Assembly (NCBI RefSeq): GCF_004104075.1
Contig: NZ_QOVK01000005.1
Coordinates: 62,001-126,000, forward strand
Length of the DNA: 64,000 nucleotides
Source of the DNA: Leeuwenhoekiella polynyae
Lineage (GTDB): Bacteria; Bacteroidota; Bacteroidia; Flavobacteriales; Flavobacteriaceae
Direction of reading: 5' to 3'
Shown here piece after piece: positions 52,996 to 61,177 of the stretch. The notes under the pieces are model-generated. The model made no database searches, was not told where the DNA came from, and worked only from the letters and a program-made list of their open reading frames with translations. Numbering within the stretch: position 1 is the first letter of the stretch; each line of letters starts with the position of its first letter. The position numbers and the translations under genes were made by a program.

Positions 52996-53385
52996 TTAAT
53001 CAAATTTACTTCCTCGTTTTTCTGATTTTTTCAAATAGTTTGAGAATTTACCGATTTGATCTATCAATTCTTGAGCTTCAGTATTAAGTTTTTGAAATGA
53101 ACCTTTATCTAAGTAGTTTCGATCTAAACATCTTATTAATTGCGATTTTGTTTCACAGCACGAACCTTTCGCAAAACCTAAAAAGTTGATAAACTCCTTG
53201 TTACCTCCTCTTCCAAATCCCTCTGCAATATTATCCATAATAGATCCAGAGGAAGTATTTATTTGATTCCTTAATTCAAAATCCTGTTTCAACTCTATAG
53301 TTTGAATAATTTTCCAAACATTTTGAGAGAGCAAACGAGCTTTCTTAAAAACCTCAAGGTCTTCAAATGAATTGTAATGTGCCAT
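52996..53385 (-). CDS. Four-helix-bundle protein (23S rRNA intervening-sequence S23 type)
   Basis: The product (129 residues from the ATG at 53385; a TTG six codons earlier is possible) matches the S23/four-helix-bundle family: YNSFEDLEVFKKARLLSQNVW, NQINTSSGSIMDNIAEGFGRG, EFINFLGFAKGSCCETKSQL. The family was first seen inside intervening sequences of 23S rRNA genes, and free-standing copies are common in Bacteroidota. This one is free-standing and is bracketed by inverted repeats at 52970-52992 and 53415-53441. Molecular function is unknown; a related fold is the Avd accessory protein of retroelements. Confidence 0.9.
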   Translation of the reverse strand: MAHYNSFEDLEVFKKARLLSQNVWKIIQTIELKQDFELRNQINTSSGSIMDNIAEGFGRGGNKEFINFLGFAKGSCCETKSQLIRCLDRNYLDKGSFQKLNTEAQELIDQIGKFSNYLKKSEKRGSKFD

Positions 53386-53414
53386 CACTGAATACTTTAT
53401 CAAAAAGTAATAAT

Positions 53415-53441
53415 AATAGCAATAAAAATAATAATTATTGC
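53415..53441 (-). repeat. Right inverted repeat flanking the four-helix-bundle gene
   Basis: Reverse complement of the left repeat at 52970-52992. It overlaps the final codons and stop of the SDR gene (53435-53441), so the element boundary falls exactly at that gene's 3' end. AT-rich composition lowers certainty. Confidence 0.7.
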
Positions 53442-54190
53442 TTATTCACCACTGTACTCGAAGCCTGATCTACACTCATTACCACAAGATCTGCGATGTT
53501 AACATGATAAGGCCTTGTTACCACAAAATGAATGATATCTGCAATATCATCTGCTTGTAAAGGTTTGAAGCCTTGGTATACCTTATCTGCTTTTTCTGAA
53601 TCACCTTTAAAGCGTACCTCGCTGAATTCGGTTTCTACCATTCCCGGATTTACCGCACCTACGCGTATGTTGTAACCGTTGAGGTCTAAACGCATTCCTT
53701 GATTAATGGCGTCTACAGCATGTTTACTTGCGCAATACACATTGCCTTTAGGGTAAACTTCTTTACCCGCGGTAGAACCAATATTGATGATGTGGCCACT
53801 GTTTTGAGCAATCATTTTTGGGATGATCATATCGCTTACATAAAGCAACCCCTTTACATTGATGTCAAACATCGCATCCCAATCATCTGAGTTTCCGTCT
53901 TGAATAGGGTCTAGACCGTGAGCGTTTCCGGCATTGTTGATGAGAATATCTATTTTCTGAAAGTCTTCCGGCAAGTTTTCGATCGCTTCTTTAACTGCTG
54001 ATTTATCACGTATATCGAAGCTTAACGTATGAACATTTACATGATTTTTTAATTCTTCCTTTAAAGCAGTAAGTCGCTCCTGACGTCTTCCGCAGAGAAT
54101 TAGATGGATTTCATTTTTTGCAAAATATTTTGCAGTTGCAGCGCCTATACCACTAGTAGCACCTGTAATTAAAGCTGTTTTAGCAGACAT
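53435..54190 (-). CDS. Short-chain dehydrogenase/reductase (YdfG-like)
   Basis: The 251-residue classical SDR has the cofactor motif TGATSGIGAATA (residues 8-19), NNAG (about 88), catalytic Ser in IINIGSTAG, and Y-x-x-x-K in VYCASKHA (about 152-156). The C-terminal GMVETEFSEVRF resembles 3-hydroxy acid dehydrogenases of the YdfG type, which prefer NADP (Arg38-Arg39 in LCGRRQERL supports NADP). Substrate is probably serine or a 3-hydroxy acid, by family only. Its last codons lie in the right inverted repeat. Confidence 0.92.
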   Translation of the reverse strand: MSAKTALITGATSGIGAATAKYFAKNEIHLILCGRRQERLTALKEELKNHVNVHTLSFDIRDKSAVKEAIENLPEDFQKIDILINNAGNAHGLDPIQDGNSDDWDAMFDINVKGLLYVSDMIIPKMIAQNSGHIINIGSTAGKEVYPKGNVYCASKHAVDAINQGMRLDLNGYNIRVGAVNPGMVETEFSEVRFKGDSEKADKVYQGFKPLQADDIADIIHFVVTRPYHVNIADLVVMSVDQASSTVVNKQ

Positions 54191-54353
54191 GGTTTTTTAT
54201 TTTGTTTGAGTAAGTATTAAGTATAAAGTTGGTGATTCACTTTTTAGAGTTTATTAAAGGAATATTAAACTTCGTTAATTGCTGTTAAAGATTTTTTTGA
54301 CAGTAAGAAATCACCTCATTTTTGAAAATGTATTTAAAAACAAATAGAATATT

Positions 54354-55187
54354 ATGAAAAATACTTTGAAATATGGGCTGTTATTAGCCGGAATACTGGG
54401 ATTAAGTTCGTGTAGTGATGATGATAATAATTCAAGCTCAGAGCGCGGAACTGCTAAGATGGCTGTTCGTCTTGTAGACGCGCCTGGAGATTATAACAAT
54501 GTCTTTGTAGATGTAGAGGCTGTTGTTGTGAAATATAGTGATGATTTCATCGACGATGAGTTTGACGATGATGATGACTTTATACTTGTTGATGGTGAAT
54601 TAGAGCTTGATACTGATGATGAGGTTTACGATCTTCTTGAGCTTACTGGTGGAGCTTATGCAATACTGGCAGATGAAGATATCCCTGCAGGTTCAATTAG
54701 CCAGGTGAGACTTATTCTTGGTGATGATAATACGGTTGTTGTAGATGGTGAAACATTCCCATTGCAAACTCCAAGTGCGCAGCAATCTGGACTTAAAGTT
54801 CAGTTTAACCAAACGCTAGAAGCTGGTGTTGTGTATACTGTAGTTCTTGACTTTAATGTAGAAGAGTCTATAGTAGAGCAAGGTGATGGCGGTTATTTAT
54901 TAAAGCCTGTTATTCGTGCAAGTGCTATTGAAGCAACCGGCATGATCTCTGGTTCTTTATTGCCACTTAATGTGCCTGCAACAATAACTGCAGCAGGAGA
55001 AGGTATTGTAGTGAGTACTAATGTAAATAGTGACGGAGACTTTGTATTAAATGGCCTGCCGAAAGGAGTGTATGATTTAACTATAGATGCAGAACTTGTA
55101 GCAGATGTTATTACCAGTATTACTGTTGAAGATGTAGCTGTTGTAGATGGAGAAACTACCGCTCTAGGAAGTATTACAATTGAATAA
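54354..55187 (+). CDS. DUF4382 lipoprotein
   Basis: The 277-residue product has a lipobox (LLLAGILGLSSC20) and an Asp/Ser-rich linker, then the DUF4382 domain beginning TAKMAVRLVDAPGDYNNVFVDVEAVVVKY (anchors KMAVRLVDAPGDYNNVFVDV). A second beta-sandwich of carboxypeptidase-regulatory type follows (ISGSLLPLNVPATITAAGEG ... FVLNGLPKGVYDLTIDA). Very acidic stretches (DDEFDDDDDF) may bind calcium. The function is unknown; members are cell-surface lipoproteins. It has its own terminator. Confidence 0.9.
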   Translation: MKNTLKYGLLLAGILGLSSCSDDDNNSSSERGTAKMAVRLVDAPGDYNNVFVDVEAVVVKYSDDFIDDEFDDDDDFILVDGELELDTDDEVYDLLELTGGAYAILADEDIPAGSISQVRLILGDDNTVVVDGETFPLQTPSAQQSGLKVQFNQTLEAGVVYTVVLDFNVEESIVEQGDGGYLLKPVIRASAIEATGMISGSLLPLNVPATITAAGEGIVVSTNVNSDGDFVLNGLPKGVYDLTIDAELVADVITSITVEDVAVVDGETTALGSITIE

Positions 55188-55210
55188 AATTTAAATATCA
55201 CGTATATTTG

Positions 55211-55243
55211 AAAAGCAATCTGAAAAAGGTTGCTTTTTTTTTT
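55211..55243 (+). terminator. Terminator of DUF4382 gene
   Basis: AAAAGCAATC pairs with GGTTGCTTTT (one G-U), loop TGAAAAA, then a run of ten T. Confidence 0.92.
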
Positions 55244-55400
55244 GCAACATTTATTTTTAAAGACCGTCTTTAAAAGCACCCCTTATTCAGCTTCCTGAAG
55301 CCTTTAAAATATGGGGTTTTTAACGATTGATTAACAATATCATTAGTAATAAAATTTAACCTTGTAGACCTCAGAGTCATATTTTAAACAGCATAAACAT

Positions 55401-56405
55401 ATGGAAGATACAGGCGCATCTGTAGATATAGGAGCGATTAACGAAAAGATTGAAAAAGAAAGTGCATTTGTAAAGGTTCTTACTATGGAGATGAATAAAG
55501 TCATCGTAGGACAAAAGCACATGATAGAACGTTTGTTGATAGGTCTTCTGGGCCGGGGTCATATTTTGCTTGAAGGTGTTCCCGGACTGGCAAAAACCTT
55601 AGCAATAAATACACTTTCTCAAGCAGTACAAGGTAGTTTTAGTCGTATTCAGTTTACGCCAGATTTACTTCCTGCCGATGTTGTGGGAACGCTAATCTAC
55701 AATATGAAGCTCAATGATTTTAGTATTAAAAAAGGTCCCATTTTTGCAAATTTCGTATTAGCAGATGAAATCAACCGTGCTCCTGCAAAAGTACAGAGTG
55801 CGCTACTTGAAGCGATGCAGGAAAAACAAGTTACCATAGGTGATGAGACTTTTGTATTAGACAAGCCGTTCTTAGTAATGGCAACTCAAAACCCAGTAGA
55901 GCAAGAAGGTACGTATCCACTTCCTGAGGCTCAGGTTGACCGTTTTATGTTGAAGACTGTAATTGACTACCCTAAACTAGCAGACGAGCAACTTATCGTG
56001 AGACAAAATTTAAAAGGGTCGTATGAGAAAGTAAATCCTGTGGTTTCTGTTGAGCAAATTCTACGTGCTCAGGAAGCAGTTAAAGAAGTGTATATGGATG
56101 AGAAAATTGAGAAATATATCCTCGATATCATCTTTGCAACCCGTTATCCTGAGAATTATAAACTGGCAGATTTAAAGCCGTTAATCAGCTTTGGCTCTTC
56201 TCCTCGAGGTAGTATTAACCTTGCGACAGCTTCTAAGTGTTTTGCATTTATAAGAGGTCGTGGTTATGTGATTCCAGAAGATGTGCGTGCGGTAGTACAC
56301 GATGTATTGCGTCACCGTATTGGAATTACCTATGAGGCAGAAGCCGAAAATGTAACTACAGAAGAAATAATAAACAAGATCGTAAACGAGATCGAAGTAC
56401 CCTAG
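55401..56405 (+). CDS. moxR: MoxR-type AAA+ ATPase
   Basis: The 334-residue ATPase is the first gene of the Bat operon and probably acts as a chaperone that activates the VWA-domain partners. The Walker A loop reads EGVPGLAKTLAINTL (about 53-67), Walker B LADEINRAPAKVQSALLEAMQE (about 120-141, anchors LADEINRAPAK), sensor 1 in VMATQNPVEQEGTYPLPEAQ, and the C-terminal lid with SFGSSPRGSINLA. The product is cytoplasmic. The gene stop lies inside a GC-rich REP-like element. Confidence 0.95.
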   Translation: MEDTGASVDIGAINEKIEKESAFVKVLTMEMNKVIVGQKHMIERLLIGLLGRGHILLEGVPGLAKTLAINTLSQAVQGSFSRIQFTPDLLPADVVGTLIYNMKLNDFSIKKGPIFANFVLADEINRAPAKVQSALLEAMQEKQVTIGDETFVLDKPFLVMATQNPVEQEGTYPLPEAQVDRFMLKTVIDYPKLADEQLIVRQNLKGSYEKVNPVVSVEQILRAQEAVKEVYMDEKIEKYILDIIFATRYPENYKLADLKPLISFGSSPRGSINLATASKCFAFIRGRGYVIPEDVRAVVHDVLRHRIGITYEAEAENVTTEEIINKIVNEIEVP

Positions 56406-56430
56406 CCCCCTAACCCCCACGCGGGGGGAA
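56402..56430 (+). repeat. REP-like GC-rich palindrome, left copy
   Basis: TAGCCCCCTAACCCCCACGC then GGGGGGAA. It overlaps the moxR stop codon (56403-56405) and is the inverted partner of 56513-56538. The form CCCCCTaaCCCCC-n-GGGGGAA is one I associate with dispersed elements of Flavobacteriia. Confidence 0.8.
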
Positions 56431-56512
56431 CGCCAATCAGACCGAAAAAATTTCTTAAAATTTCTGAAAACAAAATTGATTTGAACGCTAATCAAAAAAG
56501 AGTAATTAATAA

Positions 56513-56538
56513 TTCCCCCTTCGGGGGCCAGGGGGCTT
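56513..56538 (-). repeat. REP-like GC-rich palindrome, right copy
   Basis: TTCCCCCTTCGGGGGCCAGG then GGGCTT; reversed, it reads like the left copy. It ends at the base before the DUF58 start codon, so the mRNA leader of DUF58 consists of a strong hairpin. The 80 bases between the copies are AT-rich and hold no gene. Confidence 0.8.
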
Positions 56539-57405
56539 ATGGACACTAAAGAGCTTTTAAAAAAAGTACGCAAAATTGAGATCAAAACCAGAAGGTTGTC
56601 TGATCACATTTTTGGTGGGGAATACCATTCTACCTTTAAAGGAAGAGGTATGACCTTTAGTGAAGTGCGTCAGTATCAGTTTGGCGATGATGTGCGTAAT
56701 ATAGACTGGAATGTCACCGCGCGTTACAACGAACCATACATTAAGGTCTTTGAGGAAGAGCGCGAACTCACCATGATGCTTGTAGCCGATGTGAGTGGTT
56801 CAGAATTCTTTGGTACAGACCAGCAGTTTAAGTCTGAAATTGTTACCGAAGTTGCTGCAACGCTTGCTTTTTCGGCATTACAGAATAATGATAAAATAGG
56901 TCTCATTTTATTCACTGATGAAATAGAGCTTTATATTCCTCCTAAAAAAGGAAAATCTCACGTTTTAAGAATTATACGTGAATTACTGGAGTTTAAACCA
57001 AAAAGTAAAAAAACCGACTTAACGCAAGCCTTAAAGTTTTTGTCTGGTGTGATGAAGAAAAAGGCAATTGTTTTTGTGCTTTCAGATTTTATAGCAGACG
57101 GTTACCGCGATACGATGAAAATCGCTGCAAAGCGACACGACATTACCGGGATTCGCATTTATGATAAACGAGAAGAAGAGATCCCTAGCCTCGGAGTTGT
57201 TCAGATGGAGGATGAAGAGACTGGTGAATTACTTCTGGTAAACACGACTTCAAAAAAGGTACGCAGTAATTATTCAAAATATTATCAGGACCGCGTTAAT
57301 TATTACAAAGAGAGCTTTACCCGTAGTGGTGCCGGTGTGATCGATGTGCGTACTGATGAAAGTTATGTAAAAAAACTATTAGGTTATTTTAAACGAAGAG
57401 GATAA
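56539..57405 (+). CDS. DUF58 domain protein of the Bat operon
   Basis: The 288-residue cytoplasmic protein carries the DUF58 core: FSEVRQYQFGDDVRNIDWNVTARYNEPYIKVFEEERE (anchors DDVRNIDWNVTAR and EPYIKVFEEER, about 40-80), followed by a VWA-like half starting LVADVSGSEFFGT (D-x-S-x-S-like) and LILFTDEIELYIPPKKG. Members work with MoxR ATPases. It is separated from moxR by the REP pair; 7 bases separate it from the next gene. Confidence 0.93.
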   Translation: MDTKELLKKVRKIEIKTRRLSDHIFGGEYHSTFKGRGMTFSEVRQYQFGDDVRNIDWNVTARYNEPYIKVFEEERELTMMLVADVSGSEFFGTDQQFKSEIVTEVAATLAFSALQNNDKIGLILFTDEIELYIPPKKGKSHVLRIIRELLEFKPKSKKTDLTQALKFLSGVMKKKAIVFVLSDFIADGYRDTMKIAAKRHDITGIRIYDKREEEIPSLGVVQMEDEETGELLLVNTTSKKVRSNYSKYYQDRVNYYKESFTRSGAGVIDVRTDESYVKKLLGYFKRRG

Positions 57406-57412
57406 AAATAAA

Positions 57413-59098
57413 ATGAATAGTAACCCTAATACACTTCAAAATACAACCTGCTTCTTAAAATACAAATCTATAGTTTTAGGTTTTGTACTTTCAGTTTTTG
57501 CATTGACTCAGGTACAGGCGCAGCAGGTTACAGGAGCTGTCGATACGACTTCAATCCGTATTGGAGAACAAATCACCTATGAAGTTTCGGTAGAAGCTGA
57601 TTCTACAGATCTTGTATTATTTCCAGAAGGGCAAACCTTTCAGCCTTTAGAGATGATAGAGGCTTATAAAATAGATACTTCTTTCGCCGGTGCAAAAATG
57701 AATTTGATAAAACGTTACGGCTTAACTCAGTTTGATAGCGGATCGTATACTATTCCACGCCAGTTGGTTTCCATTAATCAGAAACCTTTCTATACAGATT
57801 CTATTGCGATTGAAGTGAACAATGTAGTCGTTGACACAACCAAGCAAGGTTTATACGACATTAAAGATATTGTTTCAGTAGAACGTGCAACTAGTAAATT
57901 CTGGACGTATTTACTGTATTTTCTAATTCTTGCCGCTTTAATAGGTGCTTTTTTATATTTCATAATCCGTAGAAGTCGTAAAAAGGCTGAAGCCGAAAAA
58001 AAATTACCTCCCTTTGAACAGGCAATATTTTCTCTTAAACAATTAGACGAGGAATATAAAGAACCTGCTCGGGGTGTTGATGAGCGTGATGTAACTAAGG
58101 CTTACTACTCAAAACTTACAGACATTGTAAGACGTTATCTTGATGAAGAAGTCTATGATCGCTCTATGGAAAGTACTTCTTCTGAGTTGATAGATCGCTT
58201 GATGCAGGAAAAACAAGAAGGCAAGATTGATTTGAGTAAAGAAACAATTCTCAAACTGGATCAAATCTTAAGACGTGCCGACCTTACTAAGTTTGCCCGT
58301 ACCTCTCCGGGAACCGGTCAAGCTGAGGCAGATCGACTTGTAGCCGAAGAAATTGTAAAAGAAACTAAAGAAGCTATCCCAGAGCCTACTGAGGAAGAGT
58401 TGATGCGGGATGCAGCATATAGGGAGGCATTAGCAAAACGTCGTAAGAGAAAGCTCATTTTAACTTCGGTAATTGGAGTGTTTGGAATTTTAGTTATTGC
58501 AACTGGTATTTTGGTTGCAACTAAAGGTTTTGATTACGTAAAAGATAATTTTATAGGTCACCCGTCTAAAGATTTATTAGAAGGTGATTGGGTGCGTAGT
58601 GAGTACGGTTATCCACCTGTGATTGTGAGTACACCGCGCGTATTAGAACGCAATGAGATTGCGCTGCCGGATTCTTTAAAAACTCAGATGGATATGAGCA
58701 CTTTTACATACGGAAGCCTCATAGATGAGTTTTATATTGTGGTAAATAATACCCGTTTTGGTGGTAAAAATGAAGCTGATTTAGAAGCTTCGTCACAAGG
58801 ATTTATAAGTACACTAGAAGCGAGTGGGGCCAAGAATCTGATTGTAAAATCTGAAAAGTACACAACACCAGAGGGCACTGAAGGTTTACGCGTTTACGGT
58901 ACAGGTGAATTTCCAAACAGTATTAATGCACAGAAATTCAGTCCTGGGGCATACGAGATGTTGCTATTTACAGCTCCGGGAGTTTTGCAGCAGGTACTAG
59001 TAGCGCATCGTGAAGATGATCAATATGCAAAAGAAATGGCCGCCCGAATCATAAATTCAGTAGAACTTCAAAAAACAGTACCTACCGATGTTAAGTAA
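57413..59098 (+). CDS. BatD-like membrane protein, first copy in the operon
   Basis: The 561-residue protein has a signal peptide (to about QVQAQ), an N-terminal beta-sandwich resembling BatD (VDTTSIRIGEQITYEVSVEAD; GSYTIPRQLV), a membrane helix at about 165-187, a cytoplasmic segment with VTKAYYSKLTDIVRRYLDEEVYD (anchor YYSKLTDIVRRYL), a second membrane helix at about 345-367 and a further extracytoplasmic domain. The central part matches what is seen at the end of BatD (KLNI... family). It overlaps batA by 11 bases. It may be the DUF4381/BatD counterpart that pairs with DUF58. Confidence 0.75.
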   Translation: MNSNPNTLQNTTCFLKYKSIVLGFVLSVFALTQVQAQQVTGAVDTTSIRIGEQITYEVSVEADSTDLVLFPEGQTFQPLEMIEAYKIDTSFAGAKMNLIKRYGLTQFDSGSYTIPRQLVSINQKPFYTDSIAIEVNNVVVDTTKQGLYDIKDIVSVERATSKFWTYLLYFLILAALIGAFLYFIIRRSRKKAEAEKKLPPFEQAIFSLKQLDEEYKEPARGVDERDVTKAYYSKLTDIVRRYLDEEVYDRSMESTSSELIDRLMQEKQEGKIDLSKETILKLDQILRRADLTKFARTSPGTGQAEADRLVAEEIVKETKEAIPEPTEEELMRDAAYREALAKRRKRKLILTSVIGVFGILVIATGILVATKGFDYVKDNFIGHPSKDLLEGDWVRSEYGYPPVIVSTPRVLERNEIALPDSLKTQMDMSTFTYGSLIDEFYIVVNNTRFGGKNEADLEASSQGFISTLEASGAKNLIVKSEKYTTPEGTEGLRVYGTGEFPNSINAQKFSPGAYEMLLFTAPGVLQQVLVAHREDDQYAKEMAARIINSVELQKTVPTDVK

Positions 59099-60092
59099 TT
59101 TTGAATTTCAAAATCCTGAGTTTTTCTGGTTGTTTTTAATACTACCGGTAGTTGTGGTTTGGTATTTTTTTAAAAGAAATAAACTTACTGCACAGGTTAA
59201 AATTTCCAGTTTAAAAGGTTTTAAAACGGGTAGTGGTTTACTGGCAAAGTTTAGACCTATACTTTTTGTGTTGCGCTTGCTGGCTTTGGCTTTTTTAATT
59301 ACTGCTTTAGCAAGACCGCGTACGGTTGATGTTTCAACTAGAACAAATACCACGAGAGGAATTGATATTGTGATTGCGATAGATGTTTCGGCGAGTATGC
59401 TTGCAAAAGATTTAAAGCCTAACCGTTTGGAGGCACTTAAGAATGTTGCGGCACAATTTATTGCAGATCGTCCCAATGACCGTATTGGGCTAGTAGAATA
59501 TGCCGGCGAAAGCTATACACGTACTCCAATAACCAGCGATAAAAGCATTGTGTTGAGTTCGTTAAATGATATTCAGTATAACACTATTATTGAAGGCGGA
59601 ACGGCAATAGGAATGGGGCTTGCTACTTCGGTAAACCGATTAAAAGACAGTAAAGCAAAAAGTAAGGTGATCATTTTGATGACTGATGGGGTGAACAATG
59701 CTGGATTTATTGAACCGACCACAGCGAGTGAGTTGGCACAAGAATTTGGGATTAAAGTGTACACCATAGGTTTAGGAACTAATGGCACAGCACTTACTCC
59801 TATTGCATTGCGAGGTGATGGAGGATTTCAATACGGAAATGTTCCTGTAGAAATCAATGAAGAACTATTAAAGGAAATCGCAGATAAAACGGGTGGATTA
59901 TACTTTAGAGCGACAGATAACCAGTCGCTTGAAGAGATTTACGATGAGATCAATAAATTGGAGAAAACAGACGTTGAAGAGTTTAAGTATACCAATTATG
60001 AGGAGAAATACAGACCGCTAGTTTTATTGGCTGGTTTGCTGCTTATGTTTGAGCTGTTGCTGAGGTATACCGTTTTCAAGAGTTTCGTTTAA
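59088..60092 (+). CDS. batA: BatA, VWA-domain membrane protein
   Basis: The 334-residue protein has an N-terminal membrane pair (residues 10-28 and 55-75), a von Willebrand factor A domain with an intact metal-ion-dependent adhesion site D-V-S-A-S (IVIAIDVSASMLAKD, about 95-105), T in the ITSDKS region and LMTDGVNNAG, and a final membrane helix at about 312-332. This is the BatA order. It should assemble with BatB through the membrane and be acted on by MoxR. Confidence 0.94.
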   Translation: MLSNFEFQNPEFFWLFLILPVVVVWYFFKRNKLTAQVKISSLKGFKTGSGLLAKFRPILFVLRLLALAFLITALARPRTVDVSTRTNTTRGIDIVIAIDVSASMLAKDLKPNRLEALKNVAAQFIADRPNDRIGLVEYAGESYTRTPITSDKSIVLSSLNDIQYNTIIEGGTAIGMGLATSVNRLKDSKAKSKVIILMTDGVNNAGFIEPTTASELAQEFGIKVYTIGLGTNGTALTPIALRGDGGFQYGNVPVEINEELLKEIADKTGGLYFRATDNQSLEEIYDEINKLEKTDVEEFKYTNYEEKYRPLVLLAGLLLMFELLLRYTVFKSFV

Positions 60093-60122
60093 AAAATAGT
60101 AATAACAGTAATATTTTAATTT

Positions 60123-61172
60123 GTGTATTTACTAGAAGAAAAAATATGGTTTTGGGCATTTTTAGCTATTCCAGTAGTGGTTCTGCTTTATTTTGCAGTT
60201 ACACTTTGGAAAAGAACTGCACAAAAACGCTTTGTAGTAAACCGCGAATTGCTGGAGAAATTAACGCCGCAACGATCGGTTTTTAAACCTGTATTGAAGC
60301 TTATTGTGTTTTGTCTCGCACTTGCTTGTATGACTGTAGCTCTGGTAAATCCTAAGATAGGGACCAAATTAGAAACGGTTAAACGTGAAGGTGTAGATGT
60401 GGTTTTTGCGGTAGACGTTTCAAAAAGTATGGATGCAGAAGATATTGCACCCAGCCGAATTGATAAAGCAAAACAGCTGGTAACTCAGATCATTAATAAT
60501 CTGGGTAGTGACCGTGTAGGTATTATTGCTTACGCAGGTAGTGCATATCCACAATTGCCTATAACTACAGATTACAGCAGTGCAAAGATGTTTCTCAACT
60601 CGATGAATACAGACATGCTGTCAAGCCAGGGTACTGCAATAAAAGATGCTATAGAACTTGCGAAGACCTATTACAATGATGAAGAGCAGACTAATCGAGT
60701 TTTGGTTATCATTTCAGACGGGGAAGATCACGAGGGAGATGCCGCTTCAATTGCTGAATCTGCACAAGAGCAAGGCATTCGTATTTTTACGGTAGGAGTA
60801 GGTTCTGAAGCGGGTGATCGTATTCCTATTAAGCGAAACGGAGTGGTACAGTCTTATAAAAAAGACCAGAACGGTGAGACCGTGATTACAAAATTAGACG
60901 CTGAAACCCTTAAGCAAATTGCAGCAGAAGCCAACGGAGAATACATTGACGGAAACAGTACACAAAAGGTTGTAGATAAGATGAAAACTGCGCTCAGCCA
61001 GATGGATAAGAAAGAGTTTGAGGCCAAGCAATTTGCAGATTTTAAAGATCAGTTTCAGTGGTTTGTCGCTGCGGCATTATTCTTGTTATTTATAGATGTC
61101 TTCTTGCTTGAGCGCAAAACAGCTTGGGTTAGAAAACTGAATCTGTTTAATGAAAATAAGACTAAACCTTAA
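60123..61172 (+). CDS. batB: BatB, VWA-domain membrane protein
   Basis: The 349-residue protein is built like BatA: membrane helices at 10-28 and 58-78, MIDAS D-V-S-K-S in VVFAVDVSKSMDAEDIAPSR (about 92-96), ISDGEDHEGDAASI, and a C-terminal helix at about 310-330. The start is GTG at 60123, giving MYLLEEKIWFW, the usual BatB opening; no ATG alternative fits. It is 30 bases behind batA. Confidence 0.94.
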   Translation: MYLLEEKIWFWAFLAIPVVVLLYFAVTLWKRTAQKRFVVNRELLEKLTPQRSVFKPVLKLIVFCLALACMTVALVNPKIGTKLETVKREGVDVVFAVDVSKSMDAEDIAPSRIDKAKQLVTQIINNLGSDRVGIIAYAGSAYPQLPITTDYSSAKMFLNSMNTDMLSSQGTAIKDAIELAKTYYNDEEQTNRVLVIISDGEDHEGDAASIAESAQEQGIRIFTVGVGSEAGDRIPIKRNGVVQSYKKDQNGETVITKLDAETLKQIAAEANGEYIDGNSTQKVVDKMKTALSQMDKKEFEAKQFADFKDQFQWFVAAALFLLFIDVFLLERKTAWVRKLNLFNENKTKP

Positions 61173-61177
61173 TCTGA

